From Aequorivita capsosiphonis DSM 23843 (GTDB lineage Bacteria > Bacteroidota > Bacteroidia > Flavobacteriales > Flavobacteriaceae), in assembly GCF_000429125.1 (NCBI RefSeq), contig NZ_AUBG01000010.1, forward strand, positions 149,645 to 213,644: a stretch of 64,000 nucleotides of DNA. Direction: 5' to 3'. Every line of letters begins with the position of its first letter. Position 1 is the first letter of the stretch. The notes under the pieces are model-generated. The model searched no databases. It was given only the letters and a program-made list of their open reading frames with translations, and was not told the DNA's origin. The position numbers and the translations under genes are program-made. This document shows positions 52,512 through 61,117 of the stretch, one piece after another.

Positions 52512-54743
52512 CTAAAACCTATATCCCAAGGCTACATACCATTCGCCTTTGTCCAGTTCGGGAGAATAGGCATATTTGATTTCCATGGGACCTAAAATTG
52601 TTTCCAGACCGTAGCCCATCGCATAGGCTGAATAATTTACCCCATCTATCCATTTACCCTTTTCAAAAAGATCGTTGCCAACATTGGCAATATTCGCACT
52701 AATATTCAAATGGTTTTTTTTGAAAATTTCATAATCAAAGGTCAGTGTGGTTTTAAGGTAGGTATTTCCACGAATCGAAATCGCATCATAACCCAAAAAA
52801 GGAATTATATTATTCATCTCCTTAAATCCATAGCCACCAAGAGCAAAATCCAATGTAGTTGTTTCGGTCCCGCCCAATTTAAATCCACCCTCAGTAGTTA
52901 AATGTCCCGATAGGTTTCCGAAAATTTTATGAGCATAGCCTATTTTAGCTTTCGCCACTGAAAAAGGTTCAAAATCCTTATTTCTGCCGTTTGCAAGGAG
53001 GTACCAATGAAAATCTCCTGAAAAGTAAGCGCCACTTTTTGGAAAAAAGCTATTGTCATAAGTATCATATTTCAAAAACCCATAAGTACTGTAATAATTG
53101 GTACTCTCAAAAACGGTACGAGGCAAATTATTGGAATCAGTTCCTATAGTTTCAGAGAGATAACGGAGATATTTATGTTCTCCTCCAACTCCAAAAACAA
53201 AAGTTCTTCGGAAGAGTGTTTGAAAATAAAGCTGGTTTGTGAAATCGCTGTAATTGATCGATAATTTATTTATGGGAAGACTAAGTTCTGATTCCATATC
53301 TACGCCGACAAAACTCAATGGAACATCGGTTTCAAAAAAGTGGTATTTTGAATTGAAACCCACACTCCAATAGAAACCTTTATCAATATAATATTCAAAA
53401 TTATAACGAAGGTTGTCGCCAACAATAAGATCTAATGAAGCAATGTCATTATTGGTCAGAAGTCGTTTTTTAGTAATATTTACTAATGCCGCCGTTTTAA
53501 ATAGATTGTCATAATGCGCAGCAAAACGCAAGGACATCGACGATTTATTTTCCCTTAACTGTAATAGCAACGTATTTTGACCACTTTCATCTTCATAAAA
53601 TTTATAATTGATATCTTGAAAGTTCCCTGTTGCAGAAAGATTGTTGATTCCTTCCGTAAAATATTTGTAAGTGACTTTATCCGGAGTGCGCAATTTAAGT
53701 TTACCCAATACATAACTTCTTGAGTATTCTTCGTTTCCTTCAATTTTTACATCCTTTATATAAATAGTATCTCGCTTTTCGAATTTAATTTCCTTCTTTT
53801 TTACAGGCTTTTGTTTTGATGCAATGTCTTGAAGTTGTTTTCGGTAAGCTTCCGTTGCAACAACACCAGATTCCACGATGTTCCTACCTGCACTAAAAGA
53901 GACCACTGAAAAATCCTTAATATTTGGATGGATATACACATCGGTTTCTTTACGTTTTTCAATCATATCATTAATAGTGCGGTAATTGTTAATCTGCACT
54001 AAAACATCAAGTGCAGATCTAAGTTTATCTCGGGTTTTAAGACTGTCCTGAACATCAACGCCAATAATAAGATCCATGCCTTTGGCTTTCACCTCGCCTA
54101 CTGGATAATTATTGACCACTCCACCATCAATCAAAACTTGGTCTTTAATGATAACGGGACTAAAAAGCGAGGGTAAAGCTCCACTGGCTGAAACCGCCCG
54201 AGGCAGATAACCGTGATTCAAAATAACCTGCTTCCCAGTTTCAACATTGGTGGCAATGCAAAAAAATGGAATTGGCAACTTGCTGAAATCTGAAATACTA
54301 CTCACATGGCCCGTCAATCTTGAAAGCAAATTGTAAACATTCTGACCCTTAGAAAGTCCTGAAGGAAATCCAATTCTAAACTTATCAAAAGGGAGCACCA
54401 AGGCATATTTTTCAGCTTCCTGTTTTTCATAAAATGTTTTTGCACTTCGCGGAACTTTATCCTGTATTAAAGTGCTAAAATCAGTTTGGCTAAAAATACT
54501 GTCTAATTGTTTGGCAGAATATCCCGAGGCATAAAGTGCTCCAATGATAGCTCCCATACTGGTTCCGCCAATATAATCTATGCGCACTCCCGCTTCCTCT
54601 ATCACTTTTAGAGCTCCTATATGGGCCAATCCTTTTGCTCCACCGCCACTGAGCACGAGCCCTACCTTTAAATCCTTTTGCTGCTCCTGCGAAAAGGAAA
54701 AAGTGGATATTATTAGGAATACTATAAAAAGTATTTTTTTCAT
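52512..54743 (-). CDS. patatin-like phospholipase with POTRA and outer-membrane barrel
   Basis: A 743-residue exported protein with the type Vd autotransporter (PlpD-like) architecture. Signal peptide (about 1-18), then a patatin domain (about 25-310): oxyanion loop LSGGGAKG, nucleophile elbow GTSMG, and the catalytic DGG of LIDGGVVNNYP; the Ser-Asp dyad is intact. A POTRA-like segment follows (about 328-395: IYIKDVKIEGNEEYSRSYVLGKL), then an Omp85-type barrel ending in LGYRF. Expected to be a surface or periplasmic phospholipase A. It starts 23 bases after uvrC and is likely read from the uvrC transcript. Confidence 0.92.
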   Translation of the reverse strand: MKKILFIVFLIISTFSFSQEQQKDLKVGLVLSGGGAKGLAHIGALKVIEEAGVRIDYIGGTSMGAIIGALYASGYSAKQLDSIFSQTDFSTLIQDKVPRSAKTFYEKQEAEKYALVLPFDKFRIGFPSGLSKGQNVYNLLSRLTGHVSSISDFSKLPIPFFCIATNVETGKQVILNHGYLPRAVSASGALPSLFSPVIIKDQVLIDGGVVNNYPVGEVKAKGMDLIIGVDVQDSLKTRDKLRSALDVLVQINNYRTINDMIEKRKETDVYIHPNIKDFSVVSFSAGRNIVESGVVATEAYRKQLQDIASKQKPVKKKEIKFEKRDTIYIKDVKIEGNEEYSRSYVLGKLKLRTPDKVTYKYFTEGINNLSATGNFQDINYKFYEDESGQNTLLLQLRENKSSMSLRFAAHYDNLFKTAALVNITKKRLLTNNDIASLDLIVGDNLRYNFEYYIDKGFYWSVGFNSKYHFFETDVPLSFVGVDMESELSLPINKLSINYSDFTNQLYFQTLFRRTFVFGVGGEHKYLRYLSETIGTDSNNLPRTVFESTNYYSTYGFLKYDTYDNSFFPKSGAYFSGDFHWYLLANGRNKDFEPFSVAKAKIGYAHKIFGNLSGHLTTEGGFKLGGTETTTLDFALGGYGFKEMNNIIPFLGYDAISIRGNTYLKTTLTFDYEIFKKNHLNISANIANVGNDLFEKGKWIDGVNYSAYAMGYGLETILGPMEIKYAYSPELDKGEWYVALGYRF

Positions 54744-54766
54744 TATCGATGTTTCGTTTATCTCTT

Positions 54767-56608
54767 TTAGTCCTGTTTCTCGTCTTCCTTTGGCTCTGCT
54801 TCCTTTTTATCAGATTTCGAATCACGAAAATGGGCAATCAATTTTTTTGCACGGCTCGGTCCCACAACTTCTGAAATCTCTTCAAAACTGGCAGATGCAA
54901 TCCGTTTCGTGCTCTTAAACTGCTTTAACAATTCAACAATGGTTTTTTCACCAATACCTGAAATGGATTCCAACTCTGTGTTTAAAGCTTGTTTGCTGCG
55001 CTTGCTTCGGTGAAAGGTAATCCCAAAACGGTGCGCTTCATTTCGCAATTGCTGGATTATTTTTAAAGTCTCACTCTTTTTATCCAAGTATAGCGGAATG
55101 GGGTCGTCTGGGTAAAACAATTCTTCCAAACGCTTGGCAATGCCGATAATCGCGATTTTTCCGCGCAAGTTTAACTTGTCTAAACTTTTTAACGATGAAG
55201 AAAGCTGCCCCTTTCCTCCATCTATGATGATAAGCTGCGGCAATGGTTGCTCTTCTTCCAGCAATCTTTTATACCGGCGATATACAACTTCTTCCATCGA
55301 AGCAAAATCGTCCGGCCCCACGACGGTTTTAATATTGAATTTACGATAATCCTTCTTACTCGGTTTTCCATTTTTAAAAACTACACAAGCTGCAACGGGG
55401 TTTGTTCCTTGAATATTACTATTGTCAAAACACTCAATATGTCGCGGTTCTTCAGAAAGTCGAAGATCTTTTTTCATCTGCGCCATAATCCGTTTCTCGT
55501 GCCGATCTGGATCTACAATTTTTGCTTGTTTGAATTTCTCCATTCGGAAATATTTCGCATTTCGCTCCGAAAGATTCAAGATTGCCTTTTTATCGCCCAA
55601 CTTTGGTACGTGTACTTTTATCTCTTCCCCAAGCTCCACTTCAAAAGGCGTATAAATTTCTTTTGAAAGCGAATTAAAACGTTGTCGTAATTCAACAATT
55701 GCCAACTGAAGCAACTCTTCATCAGTTTCATCCAATTTCTTTTTTATTTCCAAGGTGTGCGATCGGATAATGGCACCATGAGACAGCTGAAGGAAATTTA
55801 CATACCCATAGCTTTCATCTGAAATAATTGAAAACACATCAACATTGTTTATTTTTGGATTAACCACTGTCGATTTGCTTTGATAGTTTTCCAAAATATC
55901 AATTTTTTCCTTGACGCGCTGTGCCTCTTCAAATTTTAAATCGGCGGCCAAGGCTTTCATTTGGCTTTTAAATTTATGTAAGGAATCTTTAAAGTTTCCC
56001 TTCACAATATTTCGAATGGCTTCAATATTTTCGTGATATTCCTTTTCGGAAAACAATCCTTCGCAAGGCCCCAAACAATTGCCTAGATGATATTCCAGAC
56101 ACACCTTATATTTTCCGGCTCTAATTTTTTCTTCGGAAAGATCATAATTGCAAGTGCGCAACGGATACAAGCCTTTAATTAAGTCCAATAAGGTATGCAC
56201 GGTTTTCATGCTGGTGTAGGGCCCAAAATATTCTGAACCGTCCTTAATCATTCTACGGGTAGAGAAAACTCTCGGGAAACGCTCGTTTTTAATGCAGATC
56301 CACGGATAACTTTTATCATCTTTCAACAAAACGTTATAGCGCGGCTGATATTTTTTTATCAGATTGTTTTCCAACAGCAGCGCATCCGTTTCCGTTTGTA
56401 CCACAATATGCTTTACGGTATCGATTTTTTTTACAAGAATTCTTGTTTTGCCGTTGTCCTGTTGTTTATTAAAATAGGAAGAAACCCGTTTTTTCAGGTT
56501 TTTAGCCTTCCCCACATATAGCAGTTTCCCGTCTTTATCATAGTATTGATAAACACCTGGTGAATCGGGAAGTGTGGAAATTTGAAGCGTTAAGGAAGCA
56601 TTTGCCAT
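54767..56608 (-). CDS. uvrC: excinuclease ABC subunit C
   Basis: UvrC, 613 residues, makes both incisions in nucleotide excision repair. The GIY-YIG nuclease domain is at about 16-95 (DSPGVYQYYDKDGKLLYVGK), a Cys cluster at about 150-180 (C..Y.LG.C.GPC), a UVR motif near 205-240 that binds UvrB, the RNase H-like second nuclease (ECFDNSNIQGTNPVAACVVF; IDGGKGQLSS) at about 390-530, and a C-terminal helix-hairpin-helix pair (SISGIGEKTIVELL). The acidic/Lys-rich tail after 595 is low complexity. A TAnnTTTG element begins five bases upstream of the ATG, so the message may be nearly leaderless. Confidence 0.96.
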   Translation of the reverse strand: MANASLTLQISTLPDSPGVYQYYDKDGKLLYVGKAKNLKKRVSSYFNKQQDNGKTRILVKKIDTVKHIVVQTETDALLLENNLIKKYQPRYNVLLKDDKSYPWICIKNERFPRVFSTRRMIKDGSEYFGPYTSMKTVHTLLDLIKGLYPLRTCNYDLSEEKIRAGKYKVCLEYHLGNCLGPCEGLFSEKEYHENIEAIRNIVKGNFKDSLHKFKSQMKALAADLKFEEAQRVKEKIDILENYQSKSTVVNPKINNVDVFSIISDESYGYVNFLQLSHGAIIRSHTLEIKKKLDETDEELLQLAIVELRQRFNSLSKEIYTPFEVELGEEIKVHVPKLGDKKAILNLSERNAKYFRMEKFKQAKIVDPDRHEKRIMAQMKKDLRLSEEPRHIECFDNSNIQGTNPVAACVVFKNGKPSKKDYRKFNIKTVVGPDDFASMEEVVYRRYKRLLEEEQPLPQLIIIDGGKGQLSSSLKSLDKLNLRGKIAIIGIAKRLEELFYPDDPIPLYLDKKSETLKIIQQLRNEAHRFGITFHRSKRSKQALNTELESISGIGEKTIVELLKQFKSTKRIASASFEEISEVVGPSRAKKLIAHFRDSKSDKKEAEPKEDEKQD

Positions 56609-56612
56609 AGCT

Positions 56613-56620
56613 CAAAGATA
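56613..56620 (-). promoter_or_regulatory. putative -7 element directly before uvrC
   Basis: On the minus strand TATCTTTG fits TAnnTTTG and is separated from the uvrC ATG by only AGCT. If active, transcription would begin at or next to the start codon. Confidence 0.42.
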
Positions 56621-56740
56621 ATGGATTGTAAATTTTATTAGACCTAGTTTTACAAAGCAATATGTTAATTATGGATTTATCTTTTACAGGTTCCATGCAC
56701 TACCACCTTTTTGATTAAATTGCGCCATCAATAATCAACT

Positions 56741-57613
56741 ATGAACATTGCCATTTTATCCCGTGGAGAAGCACTTTACTCCACAAAAAGCTTGCTAAAT
56801 GCTGGGAAAGCAAGAAATCATTCTATGGAAGTTTTGGATCCTTCCTATTGCAATCTGGCCATTGAAAACGGAAAAGCATCACTCTATTATCAAAATGAAT
56901 TAGTTAAGAATCTCCACGCAATCATTCCCAGAATTGGTGCTTCAAATACGTATTATGGAACTAACGTAGTTCGTCATTTTGAGGCTATGAATTTATTTTC
57001 AGTAGTTTCTTCTGAAGGAATAAGTAACAGCCGCGATAAATGGACGTGTTTTCAAATTTTGGCCAAACACCAAATTCCTGTGCCAAAAACATTTTTCGCT
57101 TCCTATTTTGAATTTGAGGAGCAATTGAAAACTTTTAATGACAAACCAATCATCATCAAACTTTTAGAGGGAACCCACGGGGAAGGGGTGATTCTTACCG
57201 AAAGTCCACAAAATGCCTTGGCAACCATAGAGACATTAAATGCCGCCGGAGTTAAATTTCTACTTCAGGAATATATTGAAGAAGCCAAAGGTACCGATAT
57301 AAGAGCGATTGTTGTTGATGGCTTTGTAGTTGCGGCAATGAAACGAAAATCCAAGGCTGGCGATTTCCGCAGTAACCTGCATCGCGGAGGTACTTCAGAA
57401 ATTATTGAGCTTTCTTCCGCAGAAGAAAAAATAGCTATAAAAGCAGCCAAAGCAATGGGACTTGGGTTTTGTGGTGTAGATATCCTGCAATCCAAAAACG
57501 GACCTCTTGTTTTAGAAATCAACAGTACTCCGGGATTGGAAGGCATTGAAAACACTTCAGGAAAAAATGTTTCTAAAAGCGTCATTGGGTTTATTGAACG
57601 GAATAAAAAGTAG
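56741..57613 (+). CDS. RimK-family ATP-grasp ligase, copy 1
   Basis: A 290-residue ATP-grasp enzyme of the RimK family, which in E. coli adds glutamates to the C-terminus of ribosomal protein S6. The N-terminal preATP-grasp part has AIIPRIGAS (about 65-73). The ATP-grasp core has [17 protein letters not shown] (P-loop-like), [28 protein letters not shown], and the magnesium-binding VLEINSTPGLEGIE at the end. It lies about 300 bases before a RimB-like protease, a second RimK and a zinc hydrolase; repeats separate it from them. Two RimK copies suggest different acceptors or different added amino acids. The substrate is not visible. Confidence 0.9.
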   Translation: MNIAILSRGEALYSTKSLLNAGKARNHSMEVLDPSYCNLAIENGKASLYYQNELVKNLHAIIPRIGASNTYYGTNVVRHFEAMNLFSVVSSEGISNSRDKWTCFQILAKHQIPVPKTFFASYFEFEEQLKTFNDKPIIIKLLEGTHGEGVILTESPQNALATIETLNAAGVKFLLQEYIEEAKGTDIRAIVVDGFVVAAMKRKSKAGDFRSNLHRGGTSEIIELSSAEEKIAIKAAKAMGLGFCGVDILQSKNGPLVLEINSTPGLEGIENTSGKNVSKSVIGFIERNKK

Positions 57614-57622
57614 CAGTTTTCA
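57603..57622. repeat. 20-bp direct repeat, left copy (overlaps rimK copy 1 stop)
   Basis: ATAAAAAGTAGCAGTTTTCA includes the last codons and stop of the first rimK gene. The identical 20 bases recur at 57799-57818. Confidence 0.85.
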
Positions 57623-57626
57623 GTTG

Positions 57627-57677
57627 CAGTGGTCAGTGGTCAGTGGTCAGTGGTCAGTGGTCAGTGGTCAGTGGTCA
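57627..57677. repeat. 7-bp tandem repeat (CAGTGGT), 7.3 copies
   Basis: Seven perfect copies of CAGTGGT and a final CA, starting 14 bases after the stop of the first rimK gene. Confidence 0.95.
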
Positions 57678-57798
57678 AAAATTAAAATAAGTTGGCGGCT
57701 TTACAACTTTGCGCGATAAAAAAGCAGCATTATTTAGTATTCAAAATTTATAACCTTGACGTCCATGCGTTGTCGGCAGGTAGGTGACTTTGTGCGAG

Positions 57799-57818
57799 AT
57801 AAAAAGTAGCAGTTTTCA
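57799..57818. repeat. 20-bp direct repeat, right copy
   Basis: Identical to 57603-57622, 196 bases downstream; the pair brackets the heptamer array. Confidence 0.85.
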
Positions 57819-57855
57819 AATAAAATTTAATTTGAATTAGTTTTAGTCGGTTTTC

Positions 57856-57879
57856 GATTTCGATTTCGATTTCGATTTC
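57856..57879. repeat. GATTTC hexamer array (4 copies)
   Basis: Four perfect copies of GATTTC; this is the inverse complement of the GAAATC arrays at 17761-17788 and 22978-23007. Confidence 0.88.
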
Positions 57880-57915
57880 ATTTTCATACCTTGCAATTAT
57901 AAAACCCCTAAAGCA

Positions 57916-58341
57916 TTGAAAATAAATATAGGCAGAATTGATAAAGCAGATTTTCCATTGCTAAATCTCTTTGATATTGAAGTAAAAATAGATACTGGAG
58001 CATACACCTCTTCCATTCATTGTAGAAATATAAAAGTGGAAGACAACTACCTAAGATGTATTTTTTTAGACCAAGAACATCCCAGTTATCACGAAAGGGA
58101 AATCATTTTTGACGAATATGACGTAAAGGTCGTAAAAAGTAGCAATGGCCAATCTGAAGCCAGATATAGAATTAAAACAGAAATCGTTCTTTTCGGAAAA
58201 ACACAACCCATTTATTTAACATTAAGCGACCGTGAAGAAATGCGTTTTCCTGCACTTCTAGGACGAAGTTTTTTAAGTAAAAAATACATGGTTGACATTA
58301 ACAAAACCAATCTTTCCTTCAAACTAAAAACCAAAAAATGA
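57916..58341 (+). CDS. RimB-like retropepsin-fold protease (RimK-associated, formerly ATP-dependent zinc protease family)
   Basis: A 141-residue single-domain aspartic-protease-fold protein. [14 protein letters not shown] (about 23-36) carries the D-T-G-A active-site motif (Asp26), and [17 protein letters not shown] is the matching C-terminal strand-helix. Such half-length retropepsins work as dimers. In Pseudomonas the homologous RimB clips tails made by RimK. The start is TTG at 57916; it gives the family's short N-terminus and no ATG is available upstream. Its stop overlaps the second rimK start by four bases (ATGA), so the two are translationally coupled, which supports a shared function. 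Confidence 0.88.
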   Translation: MKINIGRIDKADFPLLNLFDIEVKIDTGAYTSSIHCRNIKVEDNYLRCIFLDQEHPSYHEREIIFDEYDVKVVKSSNGQSEARYRIKTEIVLFGKTQPIYLTLSDREEMRFPALLGRSFLSKKYMVDINKTNLSFKLKTKK

Positions 58342-59210
58342 AAATCAGGATATTATCGTCTAATGCAAATTTATATTCCACCAAACGTCTTGTGGAAGCG
58401 GCTAAAGCAAGAAAGCATGACGTGGAGATAATAAACCATGCCAAGTGCGATATCGTAATTGAAAAGAAGAACCCGGTAATTATTTACAAAGGCCATAAAC
58501 TGGACCATACCGACGCTGTTATCCCGCGTATTGGAGCTTCAGTAACTTTTTATGGAACAGCCGTGGTGCGACAGTTTGAGATGATGCGCGTTTTTACAAC
58601 CACAGAATCCCAGGCGCTGGTTCGTTCCCGAGATAAACTGCGAAGTTTGCAGATACTCTCCCGTGCCGGATTGGGATTACCGAAAACGGTCTTTACCAAC
58701 TATTCCAAAAACGTAGAGGAAATCGTAGATCAAGCCGGTGGTGCGCCCGTTATCATTAAGTTGTTGGAAGGAACACAAGGGATAGGCGTTATATTGGTGG
58801 AAACCCGAAAAGCGGCAGAATCTGTGATTGAAGCTTTCAACAACCTGCAAGCCCGCGTGATTGTTCAAGAATTTATAAAGGAAGCCGGCGGTGCAGATAT
58901 CCGTGCCTTTATTGTGGACGGACAGGTTGTTGGCGCCATGAAACGACAAGGGAAAGAAGGTGAATTTAGAAGTAATTTACACCGTGGCGGATCGGCTTCA
59001 GTGATAAAGCTTACCGATGAAGAAGAAACCGCCGCCCTTAAAGCTGCCAAAGCCATGGGCCTTGGGATTGCGGGAGTAGATATGCTCCAATCTTCTCGTG
59101 GCCCTTTGATCTTAGAGGTGAATTCCTCCCCAGGTTTGGAAGGAATAGAGACTGCAACAGGCAAGGACATTGCAAATACAATCATAAAATATATTGAACG
59201 GAACGTGTAA
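58338..59210 (+). CDS. rimK: RimK-family ATP-grasp ligase, copy 2
   Basis: A 290-residue ATP-grasp ligase, the same length as copy 1 and paralogous to it. Signatures: AVIPRIGAS (about 65-73), [42 protein letters not shown], and [13 protein letters not shown]. This copy is coupled to the RimB-like gene by a four-base overlap and to the aspartoacylase-family gene by a two-base gap, so it is the core ligase of the operon; copy 1 may be a later or separately regulated duplicate. The family adds Glu, or other amino acids, to protein C-termini or small molecules; S6 (rpsF) is not in the window, so the acceptor is unknown. Confidence 0.92.
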   Translation: MKIRILSSNANLYSTKRLVEAAKARKHDVEIINHAKCDIVIEKKNPVIIYKGHKLDHTDAVIPRIGASVTFYGTAVVRQFEMMRVFTTTESQALVRSRDKLRSLQILSRAGLGLPKTVFTNYSKNVEEIVDQAGGAPVIIKLLEGTQGIGVILVETRKAAESVIEAFNNLQARVIVQEFIKEAGGADIRAFIVDGQVVGAMKRQGKEGEFRSNLHRGGSASVIKLTDEEETAALKAAKAMGLGIAGVDMLQSSRGPLILEVNSSPGLEGIETATGKDIANTIIKYIERNV

Positions 59211-59212
59211 GT

Positions 59213-60193
59213 ATGGCCAAAAAAGAAGAACGTGATATCGTTATTTTAAATGAACGCATCGCTTTGGGCGAAAGCCGCACGGTAGATTTTAGCATTGCGA
59301 AACTCTACACCTCAACAAAGGTTGAAATCCCGATTATTATAGAACGTTCAAAAATTCCCGGACCAACGGTTTTGATTACGGCTGCAATTCATGGCGATGA
59401 AATAAACGGTGTTGAAATTGTGCGTCAGCTTATTGCCCGAAAATTGAACAAGCCAAAACGAGGGACTATTATCTGTATTCCTATCTTAAACGTTTTTGGA
59501 TTTTTGAATGGCGATCGTTCATTTCCTGATGGAAGGGACCTCAACAGAGTTTTTCCTGGAACCAAATCGGGGTCTTTGGCAAGCCGAGTGGCATATCATT
59601 TTACTAAAAAGATTTTACCGCACGCCGATTATTGTTTAGACTTTCATACAGGTGGCGCAAGTAGATTTAATGCAGCGCAAATTAGAATAAAACCTGGCGA
59701 CGAAAAATTGCTAGAACTCGCAAAGGTTTTTAATGCTCCTTTTACGGTCTATTCTAATACACTTGATAAATCATACCGCAATACCTGCCAAAAGATGGGA
59801 ATACCAGCTTTACTTTTTGAAGGAGGAAAAAGCCAAGAAAGCAATAAGCACATTGCCAAGGAAGGTGTTGATGGCATATTGCGATTCCTGGAACACTTGG
59901 ATATGTTGGGTAAAAAACTACCTGCTCCAGCACCAAACTCAAAAACAGTTATAATTGAAAAAAGCAAATGGATTCGCGCGCACCGAAGTGGTTTACTCCA
60001 CGTAAAAGTTGATTGCAACAAACACGTAGAAAAAGGCGAGTTCCTTGCAACAATTACCGATCCGTACGGAAAAATGCGATTTAAAGTCACCTCCCCTAAC
60101 GAAGGTTACATCATCAATGTAAATCAGTCGCCCATTGTAAATCAAGGAGATGCTATTTTTCATATCTCCACTTTAAATACTGTAGACAACTAA
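59213..60193 (+). CDS. succinylglutamate desuccinylase/aspartoacylase-family zinc hydrolase
   Basis: A 326-residue M14-like zinc hydrolase of the AstE/AspA superfamily. ITAAIHGDEINGVEIV gives zinc ligands His60 and Glu63; LDFHTGG gives the third, His145; DLNRVFPG (about 109-116) and LLFEGGK with a catalytic Glu are also present. The C-terminal 80 residues form the beta-domain typical of the family, with a biotinyl-like turn. Members cleave N-acyl amino acids such as succinylglutamate or N-acetylaspartate. No arginine-succinyl-pathway genes are near; instead the gene is two bases after rimK, so an amide formed by RimK, or a product of RimB, is a plausible substrate. Confidence 0.9.
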   Translation: MAKKEERDIVILNERIALGESRTVDFSIAKLYTSTKVEIPIIIERSKIPGPTVLITAAIHGDEINGVEIVRQLIARKLNKPKRGTIICIPILNVFGFLNGDRSFPDGRDLNRVFPGTKSGSLASRVAYHFTKKILPHADYCLDFHTGGASRFNAAQIRIKPGDEKLLELAKVFNAPFTVYSNTLDKSYRNTCQKMGIPALLFEGGKSQESNKHIAKEGVDGILRFLEHLDMLGKKLPAPAPNSKTVIIEKSKWIRAHRSGLLHVKVDCNKHVEKGEFLATITDPYGKMRFKVTSPNEGYIINVNQSPIVNQGDAIFHISTLNTVDN

Positions 60194-60423
60194 GGTCAGG
60201 AATTGTAGGATTGAGATTTTAGCCTCGATTATTAGCAATAAAATCATAAAATTCTATTAATTTAAAGTTAATGATGGTCTTTTAATTGTCAGTGTTTCCT
60301 GATGCCATTAGATTTGAACTTTTCTGGATTGTACCTAAAAAATTTAGGGTCGCTGGCTTTAAGTGAATTGCCTATTTTTCAATCCTAATTAATCAAATTT
60401 GATATTAATTTTAAAAAACAATT

Positions 60424-60888
60424 ATGTTTAAATCAGTAAAAGTTAAAAGCTTATTTTTATTTGTTGCCATGATGGGAACTTTTGGTCTTTTTGCACAAGT
60501 TGCACAGGAAACCGAAGTTAGCGATGCCGAATTGACGCAATTTGCGAATGCATACAAAGAAATGCAAGTTCAGAATCAAGAAGCACAACAAGAAATGGTG
60601 AAAATTATTGAAGCCGAAGGAATGGACGTACAACGTTTTAGTACAATTCAACAAGCTTCTATGGATCCAAACCAAGAAGTTGAGGCTACGGACGCTGAAA
60701 TGAAAATGCACGACAATGCGATTGCGAAAATGCAACAAATGCAACCTGAATTGGAGAAAAAAGCTTCAGAAAAGATTGTTGCAACAGGTTTAACTATGGA
60801 GCGTTTTGAAGCCATAGCTGCTGTTATACAAAAAGATCAAGGTTTGCAACAACGCTTACAGGCGATTTTAATGAAAAATCAGGGATAA
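60424..60888 (+). CDS. DUF4168 domain exported protein
   Basis: A 154-residue protein with a signal peptide (about 1-25, ending GLFAQ) and a helical body rich in Gln, Met and Ala. The DUF4168 pattern is seen twice: DAELTQFANAYKEMQ and later DAEMKMHDNAIAKMQQ, each followed by a GMDVQRF or GLTMERF.AI segment, so it is an internal duplication of a helical unit of about 65 residues. The function is unknown and the location periplasmic. It has a clear terminator and probably its own promoter, though I see no consensus element. Confidence 0.85.
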   Translation: MFKSVKVKSLFLFVAMMGTFGLFAQVAQETEVSDAELTQFANAYKEMQVQNQEAQQEMVKIIEAEGMDVQRFSTIQQASMDPNQEVEATDAEMKMHDNAIAKMQQMQPELEKKASEKIVATGLTMERFEAIAAVIQKDQGLQQRLQAILMKNQG

Positions 60889-60911
60889 AAAATTATTCCT
60901 TAAGAATTATG

Positions 60912-60940
60912 AGAGAGGTGATTTTCACCTCTCTTTTTTT
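60912..60940 (+). terminator. terminator after the DUF4168 gene
   Basis: AGAGAGGTGA (60912-60921) pairs with TCACCTCTCT (60925-60934) around TTT and is followed by a T-run. Confidence 0.92.
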
Positions 60941-61047
60941 ATGGAATTCACTTTTATAGCAACAGTCTTCTAAGTTTAAAACTAACTTTATAATACTTGA
61001 TTCTAATGGATGACAATTAAGAACTTCAAAGAATAAATCAATTCATC

Positions 61048-61055
61048 TATATTTG
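61048..61055 (+). promoter_or_regulatory. putative -7 element of the 5-formyl-THF cyclo-ligase gene
   Basis: TATATTTG fits TAnnTTTG, 63 bases before the ATG. No TTG at standard spacing. Confidence 0.45.
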
Positions 61056-61117
61056 TGTGAATTTCCTTTTAAGAATTTTCTCAACTTGAAAACTTTTGAA
61101 GCCATTCAAATAAACCA

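Larger units (their letters stand above)
57614..57915. other. 302-bp repeat-rich spacer between rimK copy 1 and the RimB-like gene
   Basis: In order: the rest of the left 20-bp direct repeat, a CAGTGGT heptamer array (57627-57677), two degenerate ACTTTG-GCG-GATAAAAA segments (about 57704-57730 and 57787-57815), the right 20-bp direct repeat (57799-57818), and a GATTTC hexamer array (57856-57879). No open frame in it is supported as a gene, and no consensus promoter is clear. The RimB-like gene must start from TTG at 57916, because no in-frame ATG lies in the spacer. Confidence 0.72.

Noticed and set aside
57627-57677. CRISPR-like array
   Set aside because: The units are seven bases, contiguous and without spacers, and there are no cas genes; it is a simple tandem repeat.
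59213-60193. Arginine succinyltransferase pathway (astE in the strict sense)
   Set aside because: None of the other ast genes is near, and tight linkage to rimK suggests a different substrate.
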